A stretch of DNA of 64,000 nucleotides from Persicirhabdus sediminis. Its GTDB lineage: Bacteria; Verrucomicrobiota; Verrucomicrobiia; Verrucomicrobiales; Akkermansiaceae. Under the pieces are notes generated by a model. That model ran no database searches, was not told the origin of the DNA, and saw only the letters and a program-made list of their open reading frames with translations. The stretch lies in contig NZ_JAENIM010000039.1 in the NCBI RefSeq assembly GCF_016595495.1, positions 416,659-480,658 on the forward strand, in the 5' to 3' direction. Position 1 is the first letter of the stretch. The number at the start of each line of letters is the position of its first letter. The translations under genes and the position numbers were made by a program. Shown here piece after piece: positions 37,006 through 44,613 of the stretch.

Positions 37006-37605
37006 TTATGAGGTTTGTTTTGTAGCTGTCATGCAGCCTTTTGTTTGAGGGTCTCTATTCGTAAAATAGTAACCATCTAAAGTGGTGAGAGTATCGGTTT
37101 GATCTATATGCAGAACATTCATTCCATCGTGTGGATTTAAAGTATCTCCATTGAGACAGGAGCCAGGGTTGTGATAGTAAAAATATAGTGAATGGTCTCC
37201 AACTTCATCTGTGCTAATGAAAGCCTCTAAGCTTGTTGATTTAGTGGGAGGCTCTTCGGTTTCCTTTTTGGGAAATGCAGTCGTTACCTTGATTTTTGAG
37301 CACGTTTGCTTGATAAATAATGAACATTCACGGCTTTCCCTAGTGCCTGTCCTATTGAACTGTATATTGCCTATATATGTGCCGTTTAAGTCTGGGACTG
37401 TATTGAGTTTGTCGAGCCAGGGGATGTTCCACAGGTAATTGTCGTAAAGCCACAAAAGGAGACCAACTCCAACGCTCGGGCCAATTCCCAAAAGTATGTC
37501 GTTGTCCCACGCATACCTTTTTAAAATTAAAGCTAAACCAGCCCATGTGAGAGCAATTAATGAAACTAAAGGGCCAGATTTATAGTATCTAAAATTGATA
37601 TTCAT
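37006..37605 (-). CDS. Cap15-like CBASS effector (2TM plus beta-barrel)
   Basis: The ATG at 37605 gives 199 aa. Two membrane helices, LVSLIALTWAGLALILK and ILLGIGPSVGVGLLLWLYD, lie within the first 60 residues. The rest is beta-rich and starts PDLNGTYIGNIQF, followed by CSLFIKQTCSKIKVTTAF. This is the pattern of the SMODS-associated 2TM beta-barrel effectors (Cap15). On binding the cyclic nucleotide such effectors disrupt the inner membrane and kill the infected cell. Its ATG overlaps the hsdS stop (ATGA), so it is translationally coupled to the restriction-modification operon. Confidence 0.82.
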   Translation of the reverse strand: MNINFRYYKSGPLVSLIALTWAGLALILKRYAWDNDILLGIGPSVGVGLLLWLYDNYLWNIPWLDKLNTVPDLNGTYIGNIQFNRTGTRESRECSLFIKQTCSKIKVTTAFPKKETEEPPTKSTSLEAFISTDEVGDHSLYFYYHNPGSCLNGDTLNPHDGMNVLHIDQTDTLTTLDGYYFTNRDPQTKGCMTATKQTS

Positions 37606-38984
37606 AATACCAGTAACGGTTTGCATTCGGGGATGCGGAGTTCTCTAGAGATGAGTTTGGGAAGAAGAGTGTCGCGGAGTTTAGTGAGGGTTTCGGTTGA
37701 AGCGTCCAGCTGCAGTTGCTTCTCCTGCGTTGATTTTAGGACTTTGTCTGTAAAGAGTTCGACTAGCTCTAGGTTAGGCGGCAAAGCCACCTGAATCCCA
37801 GCGAGGACATCGAAAGTGATTTGCGGGAAGGTTCCTGACCGAGACTCTGCTAGCATTTGCAGGTGATCGATTGTGGAATCCTGTTTTAGAATCAAATAGG
37901 CGAACAATGAGCTAATCTCGCTGGTTGCCCTAAGGACCATTAGTTTCGTGGAGACTACATGTTGGGCGCCATCGATATGAACGTAAGCAAAGCGTCGGTT
38001 TCTGGGACGAATCTCGCTGTAAAGAATGTCGTGTTTCTGAATCGATTTCTTCGCCTGCCCGGGAAGCCCAGCTGTTGCCGAGTAGTCTGCGTGTAGGAAC
38101 CTTCCATCTAGAATGTCGCCTGTATTGAGGAAGATGATCTCATCGACAGTCTTCAATGGGTAAGTGTCAGAAACTGAGCGCAACATTTGCCCCATTTGTT
38201 TCGCCGCCCAACCCTCAGGAATCCAGCCTAGTTCTTCGGTGAATTGGAAGGCGGCGGGGAAGGCTTTGGCGGCTTCGCGGTTCGCGGTGCCGTTGGCGAG
38301 TGCTTTCTTGCGGACTTCGGCGCGGGGGGCGAGTTCGTCGGGGATGGGGTTGCCGGCGGCGAGGGCATTGTCGATCACCGGGTCAAAGTCCACAAACCAG
38401 CTTTTGAAGAGCGCCTGCGCCATCCCTTCCAGCGTCGCATTCATCCGCCGATTCAACTCAATCTTGTCATCGAAGGAGTCTAGGATGTCAGTGATTTTTC
38501 TTATCTCATCGTCCGGAGGGCACCTAAAATAAAAATCCTCGATCGCATCTTTTGTTATCATGCGAACGGTTGTGCCTTTTGAACACGACAAGATCCGATT
38601 CCTGTATTCAGCCCCTCGCAGCAACCAATACAAAAAGCGATTCGGGATATCGGAGTGATTGGTGAGCTTATAGAGGTTAGTGGCGACGATTACATCGCGA
38701 CCTTCCAAGTATTCAGGGATAATCGCAGGGAATCCGAGGATGGGGAGGTTGTCGGACTGTTGTCTTGTCGCGATGACAATGTCGCCTGGTTTCAATCTGT
38801 GGGTCTCGGGGAATTCTCCACCATAGTTTCTACAGCCGTTGTCGAGAAAGCGTTCTGAGAACGAAACGCATCCCATTCCTACAAGTTTTGAGTCACCCTT
38901 GCCGATGAAGCTACCTTTGTAAGAGAAACCTCCTCGGATCTCGATCAGATCGCCCAGCCGGACGGTTTCCCAACTATTTCCCAT
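37602..38984 (-). CDS. hsdS: Type I restriction-modification specificity subunit (HsdS)
   Basis: The 460-aa protein has two target-recognition domains. The first runs from WETVRLGDLIEIRGG to about residue 165, and the second from LGWIPEGWAAKQMGQML to about 400. Each is followed by a conserved helix: DDEIRKITDILDSFDDKIEL and LVELFTDKVLKSTQEKQL. The end, KLRDTLLPKLISRELRIP, is typical. It determines the bipartite recognition site for HsdM and HsdR. A 7-bp repeat tract separates it from hsdM, and its stop codon overlaps the start of the CBASS effector. Confidence 0.93.
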   Translation of the reverse strand: MGNSWETVRLGDLIEIRGGFSYKGSFIGKGDSKLVGMGCVSFSERFLDNGCRNYGGEFPETHRLKPGDIVIATRQQSDNLPILGFPAIIPEYLEGRDVIVATNLYKLTNHSDIPNRFLYWLLRGAEYRNRILSCSKGTTVRMITKDAIEDFYFRCPPDDEIRKITDILDSFDDKIELNRRMNATLEGMAQALFKSWFVDFDPVIDNALAAGNPIPDELAPRAEVRKKALANGTANREAAKAFPAAFQFTEELGWIPEGWAAKQMGQMLRSVSDTYPLKTVDEIIFLNTGDILDGRFLHADYSATAGLPGQAKKSIQKHDILYSEIRPRNRRFAYVHIDGAQHVVSTKLMVLRATSEISSLFAYLILKQDSTIDHLQMLAESRSGTFPQITFDVLAGIQVALPPNLELVELFTDKVLKSTQEKQLQLDASTETLTKLRDTLLPKLISRELRIPECKPLLVL

Positions 38985-38997
38985 ACCCCAAGCCCTC

Positions 38998-39050
38998 CGG
39001 TGCGCCTGCGGCGAATGATGAATGATGAGTTATGAATGTTGAATTATTCT
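38998..39050. repeat. Degenerate heptanucleotide repeat between hsdM and hsdS
   Basis: The plus strand reads GGCGAATGATGAATGATGAG then TTATGAATGTTGAATTATTC, in phase with a 7-bp period. The same entry sequence GCGAATGATGAAT opens the other tracts of the island. It overlaps the last codons of hsdM. Confidence 0.6.
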
Positions 39051-40735
39051 TCATAGCCGAGGGATTTGAGGTTTTGGCGGATCGTTTGGTCTAGTGCGGT
39101 CGCTTCCTTCATCTGAGAAAAGAGAGTGGCGCTGAGGTCCTTCATTTTTGTTTCGAATGGAATCCCATCGTCTTCGAGCGCGGCTGCGCCGACATAGCGG
39201 CCGGGGGTGAGGACGTAGTCGTGAAGTCGGATATGTTCGAGAGTGGCGGATTTGCAGTAGCCGGGGACGTCTTCGTAGGTGGAATGATGAGTGCTGAGTT
39301 CTGAATGCTGAGTTTTCAATTCATCACTCATCATTGATAATTCATCATTCGCGCACGTGCTCGCTCTCCACGAGTGATAGGTCTCGGCAATCTGCGCAAT
39401 ATCTTCCACCGACAATTCCTTTTGCGTGCGCGAGATCATGGAGCCGATCTTGCGGGCATCAATGAAGAGGGTCTCGCCCTCGCGATTGCGGTAGTCGCGC
39501 TCGCTGTCGGCCTTTTTGTTTTTGGTCAGGAACCAGAGGCAGACGGGGATCTGGGTGGTGTAGAAGAGTTGGCCGGGCAGGGCGATCATGCAGTCGACGA
39601 GGTCGTTCTCGACGAGCTTTTGGCGGATCTCGCCTTCGCCCTTGTTGCTAGTGGACATGGAGCCGTTGGCGAGGACGAAGCCAGCGACGCCGTTTTCGGA
39701 GAGTTTGCTCACCATGTGGAGAATCCAGGCGTAGTTGGCATTGCCGGTGGGCGGGGTCTCGTAGCCGTTCCAGCGTCCGTCGTTGACGAGTTCGTCGGGC
39801 CCGCGCCAGTCTTTCAGGTTGAAGGGGGGATTGGCCATGATGTAGTCGGCCTTGAGGTCGGGGTGTTGATCCTTGAAGAAGGTGTCGGCGGGGACTTCGC
39901 CGAGGTTGGCGGAGAGCCCGCGCACGGCGAGGTTCATCTTGGCCAGCTTGTAGGTGGTGGCGGTGAACTCCTGCCCGTAGACGGAGATGTCCTTCTTGTT
40001 GCCGTGGTGGCTTTCGACAAACTTGATGGACTGGACGAACATGCCACCGGAGCCACAGCAGGGGTCGTAGATTTTGCCGCGGTAGGGCTCGATCATTTCG
40101 GCGATGAGATTGACCACGCACTTCGGGGTGTAGAACTCGCCACCGAGCTTGCCCTCGGAGGCGGCGAATTTGCCGAGGAAGTATTCGTAGACGCGACCGA
40201 CGGTGTCCTCCTCCTTGTCCTCGACGGTGTCGATGTTGTTGATGGCATCAATGAGGGCGGAGAGCTTGCTGCCATCGAGCCCGAGACGAGAGAAGTAGTT
40301 GTCGGGCAAGGCGCCCTTGAGCGAGGCATTGCTCTTCTCGACGTCGGTGAGGGCGGAGTCGATCTTGATGGCGATGTCGCCCTGCTTAGCATGCTGCTGG
40401 ATGTAGGACCAGCGGGAGGTCTCTGGCAGATAGAAAACGTTCCGCATGGTGTAGAACTCGACCATGTCAAGGTAGTCCTGCTTGCCCTCGGCCACGAGCT
40501 CGGCGCGGCGCTCCTCGAACTTGTCGGAGACGAACTTGAGGAAGATCAGCGAGAGCACGACGTGTTTGTATTCCGACGATTCAACGGAGCCGCGCAGCTT
40601 GGTGGCGGTGTCCCAGAGAGATTCCTCGAAGGATTTATTCACGACTTTCTTAGCGGCTTTTTTGGCCGTCTTCTTTTTAACCGCTTTTTTTGCGGCTTTG
40701 GTGGCCACCTTGCGGGCGGATTTCTTGGCTGGCAT
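39044..40735 (-). CDS. hsdM: Type I restriction-modification methyltransferase (HsdM) with H1-like tail and a repeat insertion
   Basis: The 563-aa protein methylates adenine at the HsdS-defined site. It has DPCCGSGGMFVQSIKFV (AdoMet motif I) and the catalytic NPPF in YIMANPPFNLKDW. Two features are unusual. Residues 1-34 are a lysine/alanine tail (KKAVKKKTAKKAAKK) like histone H1-type proteins. Residues about 459-486 (from STCANDEL to HHST) are a run encoded by 7-bp repeats, placed in frame before the conserved YEDVPGYCKSATL. It is the first gene of the operon, so its promoter should lie at 40736-41000. Its DNA is GC-rich compared with the CBASS genes. Confidence 0.93.
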   Translation of the reverse strand: MPAKKSARKVATKAAKKAVKKKTAKKAAKKVVNKSFEESLWDTATKLRGSVESSEYKHVVLSLIFLKFVSDKFEERRAELVAEGKQDYLDMVEFYTMRNVFYLPETSRWSYIQQHAKQGDIAIKIDSALTDVEKSNASLKGALPDNYFSRLGLDGSKLSALIDAINNIDTVEDKEEDTVGRVYEYFLGKFAASEGKLGGEFYTPKCVVNLIAEMIEPYRGKIYDPCCGSGGMFVQSIKFVESHHGNKKDISVYGQEFTATTYKLAKMNLAVRGLSANLGEVPADTFFKDQHPDLKADYIMANPPFNLKDWRGPDELVNDGRWNGYETPPTGNANYAWILHMVSKLSENGVAGFVLANGSMSTSNKGEGEIRQKLVENDLVDCMIALPGQLFYTTQIPVCLWFLTKNKKADSERDYRNREGETLFIDARKIGSMISRTQKELSVEDIAQIAETYHSWRASTCANDELSMMSDELKTQHSELSTHHSTYEDVPGYCKSATLEHIRLHDYVLTPGRYVGAAALEDDGIPFETKMKDLSATLFSQMKEATALDQTIRQNLKSLGYEE

Positions 40736-41028
40736 GTATGTGAAGTGAGTTTAGTGACTCTGGGTCAGTGGATTGTGTGAATCGTTGCCCGCGTCAGGTG
40801 ATAGATGGGGGTAACAAGTTTTATTGATAACAGATAATGTGCTAAATCGAAGCTGATAGGGGAAGAAGAAAATTGTAGGATTTGTTGTGTGATAGAATTG
40901 CGAGATCTGGCAATCCTTGAGGTTGAAGTGTGGAGTGAAAGAATGAGTTTTGTTAGATTGGATCTAACTAGCTGGCGGAGTGGTGTTTTCTGGCGTCCCT
41001 TCAGGACGCGTTAGGGGGCTGAGTATTC
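40736..41028. other. Upstream region of the restriction-modification operon
   Basis: Nearly 300 bp without a gene. It should contain the hsdM promoter on the minus strand. GCGTCC-CTTCA-GGACGC (about 40994-41010) is a small hairpin. I see no integrase, no copy of the selC 3' end, and no regulator gene here. Confidence 0.4.
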
Positions 41029-41080
41029 TCGGGGCTGAAGCCCCGAGCTTTGTTCTTGAGCGCTTTCAGCGCAGTGGCGC
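41029..41080. repeat. Dispersed palindromic repeat, copy 2 (GGGGCTGAAGCCCC type)
   Basis: GGGGCTGAAGCCCC, GAGCTTTGTTCTTGAG and GCGCTTTCAGCGC follow the same order as the copy at 4605-4655. It abuts the 75-bp tandem array. Confidence 0.6.
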
Positions 41081-41320
41081 AATCCCTACGGGATTGAAGA
41101 GAGAAGGGTGAGGAGAGAAGAGTGAATTCCTGCACGATGAAACCTGGCTGGCGGCAATCCCTGCGGGGTTGAAGAGAGAAGGGTGAGGAGAGAGGAGTGA
41201 ATTCCTGCACGATGAAGCCTAGCCTGTGGCAATCCCTACGGGATTGAAGAGAGAAGGGTGAGGAGAGAAGAGTGAATTCCTGCACGATGAAGCCTAGCAG
41301 GCGGCAATCCCTGCGGGGTT
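41077..41320. repeat. 75-bp tandem repeat, about 3.2 copies
   Basis: AATCCCTRCGGGRTTGAAGA recurs at 41081, 41156, 41231 and 41306, exactly 75 bp apart. Each unit holds the palindrome CAATCCC-TAC-GGGATTG, a purine-rich stretch GAGAAGGGTGAGGAGAG and GAATTCCTGCACGATGAA. Because 75 is divisible by 3, a spurious frame runs through it. The whole unit is conserved, so it is not CRISPR. Confidence 0.85.
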
Positions 41321-41358
41321 GGTGGAGGGGGCTATTGTAAGGTCTTGTTAGCTAGGAG

Positions 41359-42036
41359 CTAAGCGCGGTCCGATTTTTTAGATGTTAGCCAGTCTGCGAC
41401 TGCGGCTACGTCTGGAAACTCGGGTATCCAGTTGAGTTCTGCGGGCAGGTCGCTGGTGAACTCGCAGCGCAGGCGAACCGGGTGGGCGCCGGAGTCGATC
41501 GCTGCACATTGGTTGTAGATGCGATCGTCTACCAGAATCGTTTCTTCTGGCTTGAGATCGTATTTTTCATAGGCCTTCCGAAGGCTGTCGGCTTTGGCGG
41601 TATCCTGCATGAATTCACCATGTTGCACGCATTCTATGGTGAGGAAATCGGTGACCGGGGCTAGCACCTCGTTGAGGTAAGCCGTTTTGGCTACGACATC
41701 GAAGGTGGCCGACATGGTGAACTGACGGTAGCCAGCTGCGTCAAGGCGTTTGAGGGTTTCGATCACGCCTGGGTAAAGCGGACGGTTGCGGAAAAAAGAT
41801 TGGTCTGCGCAGAAGTCACGGTCCATCTCCACTCCGAGCTCAGGGTGGGTTTTGAGTTCGAGTGCGCCGTATTCGGGCAGGATAGGCAGAACCTCCGGCA
41901 GTTGCTCCCACTTCAATCCTGCATAGCGGTCGCGGTAGTTCGGGTGCTTGGTTAGAAAGTGGAAGTACGCGTAGTTGAGGTCGGCTAAGACACCGTCGAC
42001 GTCCCAGAAGATGTTTTTGATTTGAGATGGATTCAT
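41359..42036 (-). CDS. HAD-superfamily phosphatase
   Basis: The 225-aa protein has the HAD nucleophile motif FWDVDGVLADLNYAY at residues 9-23 (DxDG). A threonine/serine motif lies around FTMSATF, then a conserved Lys region and the acidic motif ILVDDRIYNQCAA. The helical cap lies between motifs I and II, as in phosphoglycolate phosphatase-like enzymes. It acts on an unknown small phosphorylated metabolite in the cytoplasm. The gene is isolated between two arrays containing the same 75-bp repeat family. Confidence 0.8.
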   Translation of the reverse strand: MNPSQIKNIFWDVDGVLADLNYAYFHFLTKHPNYRDRYAGLKWEQLPEVLPILPEYGALELKTHPELGVEMDRDFCADQSFFRNRPLYPGVIETLKRLDAAGYRQFTMSATFDVVAKTAYLNEVLAPVTDFLTIECVQHGEFMQDTAKADSLRKAYEKYDLKPEETILVDDRIYNQCAAIDSGAHPVRLRCEFTSDLPAELNWIPEFPDVAAVADWLTSKKSDRA

Positions 42037-42178
42037 GAGTTAGGTGAGGTTCTCGCGCTGCGACTCCTTCATAAAGGTTATCCAGCTAGGGCGGGTGACC
42101 AAGCTGGATGGCATCGCATATGGAGTTAGCTATTTATACCCCGTAGCTAGCAAGAATATATTTTCAATGATCGGTGAT

Positions 42179-42290
42179 TGAAGAGAGAAGAGTGAGTTTC
42201 CAGCACGATGAAGCAATCCCTGCGGGCTTGAAGAGAGAATGGTGAGGAGAGAGGTGTGAATTCCAGCACGATGAAACCTAGCTGAAGGTT
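42179..42290. repeat. Diverged copies of the 75-bp repeat
   Basis: GAAGAGAGAAGAGTGAGTTTCC and AGCACGATGAAGCAATCCCTG are followed by a second, fuller unit ending CCAGCACGATGAAACC. These match parts of the array at 41077-41320. The HAD gene is therefore bracketed by the same repeat family. Confidence 0.7.
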
Positions 42291-42350
42291 CTGGCTGCAT
42301 TGGTGAAGGGGGGCGATTAGGTGATCGTGTTAGCTTGGGGCCAAGAGTTG

Positions 42351-42375
42351 GTATTGATCAACTGTTGATCAATAC
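42351..42375. promoter_or_regulatory. Perfect 25-bp palindrome
   Basis: GTATTGATCAAC-T-GTTGATCAATAC has 12-bp arms around a single T. It could bind a dimeric protein or form a hairpin. The nearest genes are the HAD gene (start 42036, minus) and the unknown gene ending at 42680. The target is unknown. Confidence 0.45.
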
Positions 42376-42449
42376 ATACCAGATCGTAGATCGCGCTGTC
42401 ATGTTAGCTTTGAGCCAAGAGCGGTGCTAAAGCACACGCAGTCTAGATG

Positions 42450-42690
42450 CCGTACCTTCATCCCGCGTCTGCGGGAGAACCTTAGGCCGCAGGCCGTACT
42501 TTAAGCATAGCGAACCTTAGGCAAAGCCGTACTTTCAGCGTAGCGCACCTTAGGTGAAGCCGTACCTTCATCCCGCGTCTGCGGGAGAACCTTAGGCCGC
42601 AGGCCGTACTTGCAGTGTAACGAACCTTAGGTGAAGCCGTACCTTCATCCCGCGACCGCGGGAGGACCTTAGGCGAAGCCTAACTTTTTA
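42450..42690. repeat. Array of alternating 33- and 44-bp palindromic units
   Basis: CCGTAC starts at 42450, 42494, 42527, 42560, 42604 and 42637, giving spacings of 44, 33, 33, 44 and 33 bp, all multiples of 11. The 44-bp units carry the hairpin CCCGCGTCTGCGGG. The 33-bp units carry TTTCAGCGTAGCGCACCTTA or close variants. All end in a CCTTAGG-type segment. The array runs up to and over the last codons of the gene at 42680-43456. Confidence 0.75.
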
Positions 42691-43456
42691 ACCCTGGGTG
42701 GTAGTCGGCGAGCTGGATGACGTTGCTTGGTAGATCTCGCTGTTGGATTTGTTGTTCAGCTGGATCGACCAGTTGGGTGAGCTCGTGTGACTGGTGGAGG
42801 AATTGGTTGAGCTGGCTGGCGGAGACGTCGGTATATTTGCCGATGAAGTCGCTAAAGAATTCGTCCTGCGGCATGAACAGGTCTTGTTTTGCTTTTGTGC
42901 TGCGCGGGATTTCGTTGAGTTCGCTGTCGATTTCTGATGCGTCATCGAAGTCTTGTGGCCAGTCGAGTTCATCGCTGAGGATAGAATCGAGAGATAGTTT
43001 AAGGCTGTTGAGTGTGCCGATGACTGAGCTGTTGGAGCGTTTGATGATCAATGCTGACTCGTGGCGGTCGAAATAACGGTCTTCTAGCTGGCTGAAGTTG
43101 TTGCCATTGTCGTCTATCAGTTTTGCTGTGGTGGCTTGCTTGAACATGTTGTTGAGCAGGCGCATATAAAACTCGTCGAGAAACCCTTCGAAGTCACCTT
43201 TTTTGAGATTGGTGAAGCACATGCTATAACGTGTTTTATGGTGCATGGCGACCAGCACATTCTTGCGCTGGAATTTCAAAACATGCACTGCCCACTGGCT
43301 GATAAATGGCTGTGGGCTGCCGTCTGGCTGGGGGAGAAGGACTGAGTCTAACTCGGGGTCTTTATTGTCGTAAGGGACTACGGCGCTTCGTTTTTCTCCC
43401 TTGCGCACGACGGTGAAAAAGTCGCAGGCGGCTTTTGATGCGTTAAATACGATCAT
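42680..43456 (-). CDS. Protein of unknown function, 258 aa (possibly DUF6933-like)
   Basis: The N-terminal half has ISQWAVHVLKFQRKNVLVAM and YSMCFTNLKKGDFEGFLDEF. This resembles the DUF6933 pattern of a short beta strand 'viFtn' block and a long helix, but I hold that loosely. The second half is acidic (DWPQDFDDASEIDSELNE). It ends near LPSNVIQLADYHPGLKS, whose last codons reach into the repeat array. It starts five bases after the stop of the gene at 43462-44448, so the two form a pair. Confidence 0.5.
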   Translation of the reverse strand: MIVFNASKAACDFFTVVRKGEKRSAVVPYDNKDPELDSVLLPQPDGSPQPFISQWAVHVLKFQRKNVLVAMHHKTRYSMCFTNLKKGDFEGFLDEFYMRLLNNMFKQATTAKLIDDNGNNFSQLEDRYFDRHESALIIKRSNSSVIGTLNSLKLSLDSILSDELDWPQDFDDASEIDSELNEIPRSTKAKQDLFMPQDEFFSDFIGKYTDVSASQLNQFLHQSHELTQLVDPAEQQIQQRDLPSNVIQLADYHPGLKS

Positions 43457-43461
43457 TCAGG

Positions 43462-44448
43462 TTAGAGCTCGATGGTGAAGTCGCTATAGCTTTTGATTTC
43501 GCCCGATAGAGAGCAGTCTGTTAGCCAGTCGATGAGCAAGTTGACCTCTGAGCTATCGCCTTGGATAGATTCTAAGGCAGGCCAGTCGATGTGTGATTTT
43601 GGTTTGGACGAAGTGATGCGGCTGATGTCTAACCTTTCCATCAATGCTTCTGTCTCACGCGGGTGAGCATTGAGGATGTTAGCTGGACGGGGGAGTTCGT
43701 CTAGCGCCTCAGCGGTGAGGCCAAATGTGGTGATGCCGATGCCGAAGGTGGAGCTGAGCTTACGCATGGATTCAGCTAGTGCTTCGTCTTCAATAGGTGC
43801 GGCGTAGAAGAGCTCGCCACTCTGCGACCACTGGGCGGCGCTGAGTGTTTGATAGAAATCTTCGCGGAAAGTATCGTGAGTAGGCTGGATGCGCAGGCGC
43901 AGGGCGCTGAGGCGGAATGGCGGCAAGCCGAGGTGGCTTTTCAACCGCAGTACGGACGATGGGTTGTCGATGTTAGCAGTTTCCCAGTCAACCATCACCA
44001 GCTCGGGAAATTTCCACAGGTTGCCTAATGGGGCGACGCTAGAAAATGGCTCGCGGAAGATGAATGGGAAGCGACCATTGATTTCACACCAACGAGTCAC
44101 CACTGCGCGGAATTTTTTGATCCGCATGAGCACGTGGTCGACGGTGCCAGAATCTGACATCAGGTCGTCTAACCGTCCTTGTGAGAATGAGAGCAGCTCT
44201 TGGGCGCCAGCTAGAGCTGGTACCGGAGCGGTGCGGCGGTAGTACCCTTGGCCTTTTTCTACCTTAGCAATCGGCGAGGTAGGATCGCACGACATGATAG
44301 AAAAGTGATAGCGCAGCGATGCATCTGAGTAATGGCCGTCCAGCTTCATGCGTACCAGGCGAATCAGCTCAGTCCCTTTGATGGCTTCTTTAGGGTGGGC
44401 TGGGAGTAAATTTGGCAGGGTGTCGTTTAATTGCTGGCGAAGGCTCAT
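43462..44448 (-). CDS. Protein of unknown function, 328 aa, with a winged-helix-like N-terminus
   Basis: The start region KEAIKGTELIRLVRMKLDGH and SDASLRYHFSIMSCDPTSPI, followed by KVEKGQGYYRR, reads like a winged-helix domain with a beta hairpin. The middle (WKFPELVMVDWETANIDNPS) and the segment RPANILNAHPRETEALMERL are not recognised. It is the first gene of a two-gene unit with the 258-aa protein. The pair could be a regulator with an effector, but the sequence does not show which. Confidence 0.5.
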   Translation of the reverse strand: MSLRQQLNDTLPNLLPAHPKEAIKGTELIRLVRMKLDGHYSDASLRYHFSIMSCDPTSPIAKVEKGQGYYRRTAPVPALAGAQELLSFSQGRLDDLMSDSGTVDHVLMRIKKFRAVVTRWCEINGRFPFIFREPFSSVAPLGNLWKFPELVMVDWETANIDNPSSVLRLKSHLGLPPFRLSALRLRIQPTHDTFREDFYQTLSAAQWSQSGELFYAAPIEDEALAESMRKLSSTFGIGITTFGLTAEALDELPRPANILNAHPRETEALMERLDISRITSSKPKSHIDWPALESIQGDSSEVNLLIDWLTDCSLSGEIKSYSDFTIEL

Positions 44449-44613
44449 GGTCGTTATGAATGCGTCGTCTCTGTGGGCGAGTGCTCAGTGCAGCAGAAAT
44501 CAGGATGTGGTTTCGCTCAAGGATGTTTTTAAAAAATCAGCAAAAATCGGCATTTTGTGAATAAGTTTTTGAAACTAGTTGTCTCACTGAGCATGACGTG
44601 TTTATTTATGCCC

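Noticed and set aside
39374-40780. 468-codon plus-strand frame opposite hsdM
   Set aside because: It is a shadow of the GC-rich hsdM gene. Its Gly/Val/Asp-rich peptide has no domain, while HsdM on the other strand has all its motifs.
28680-41030. Integrase and direct-repeat attachment sites for the island
   Set aside because: I looked for a tyrosine recombinase and for a second copy of the tRNA 3' end (TTGCCTCTCCGCCA) near 40.7-41.3 kb and found neither. Site-specific integration remains unproven.
41001-41285. 94-codon frame through the 75-bp repeats
   Set aside because: It exists only because 75 is a multiple of 3. The peptide is a pure repeat, with no ribosome binding site or family.
41077-41320. 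Possible CRISPR array
   Set aside because: The whole 75-bp unit is conserved between copies, with no unique spacers, and no cas gene is present.
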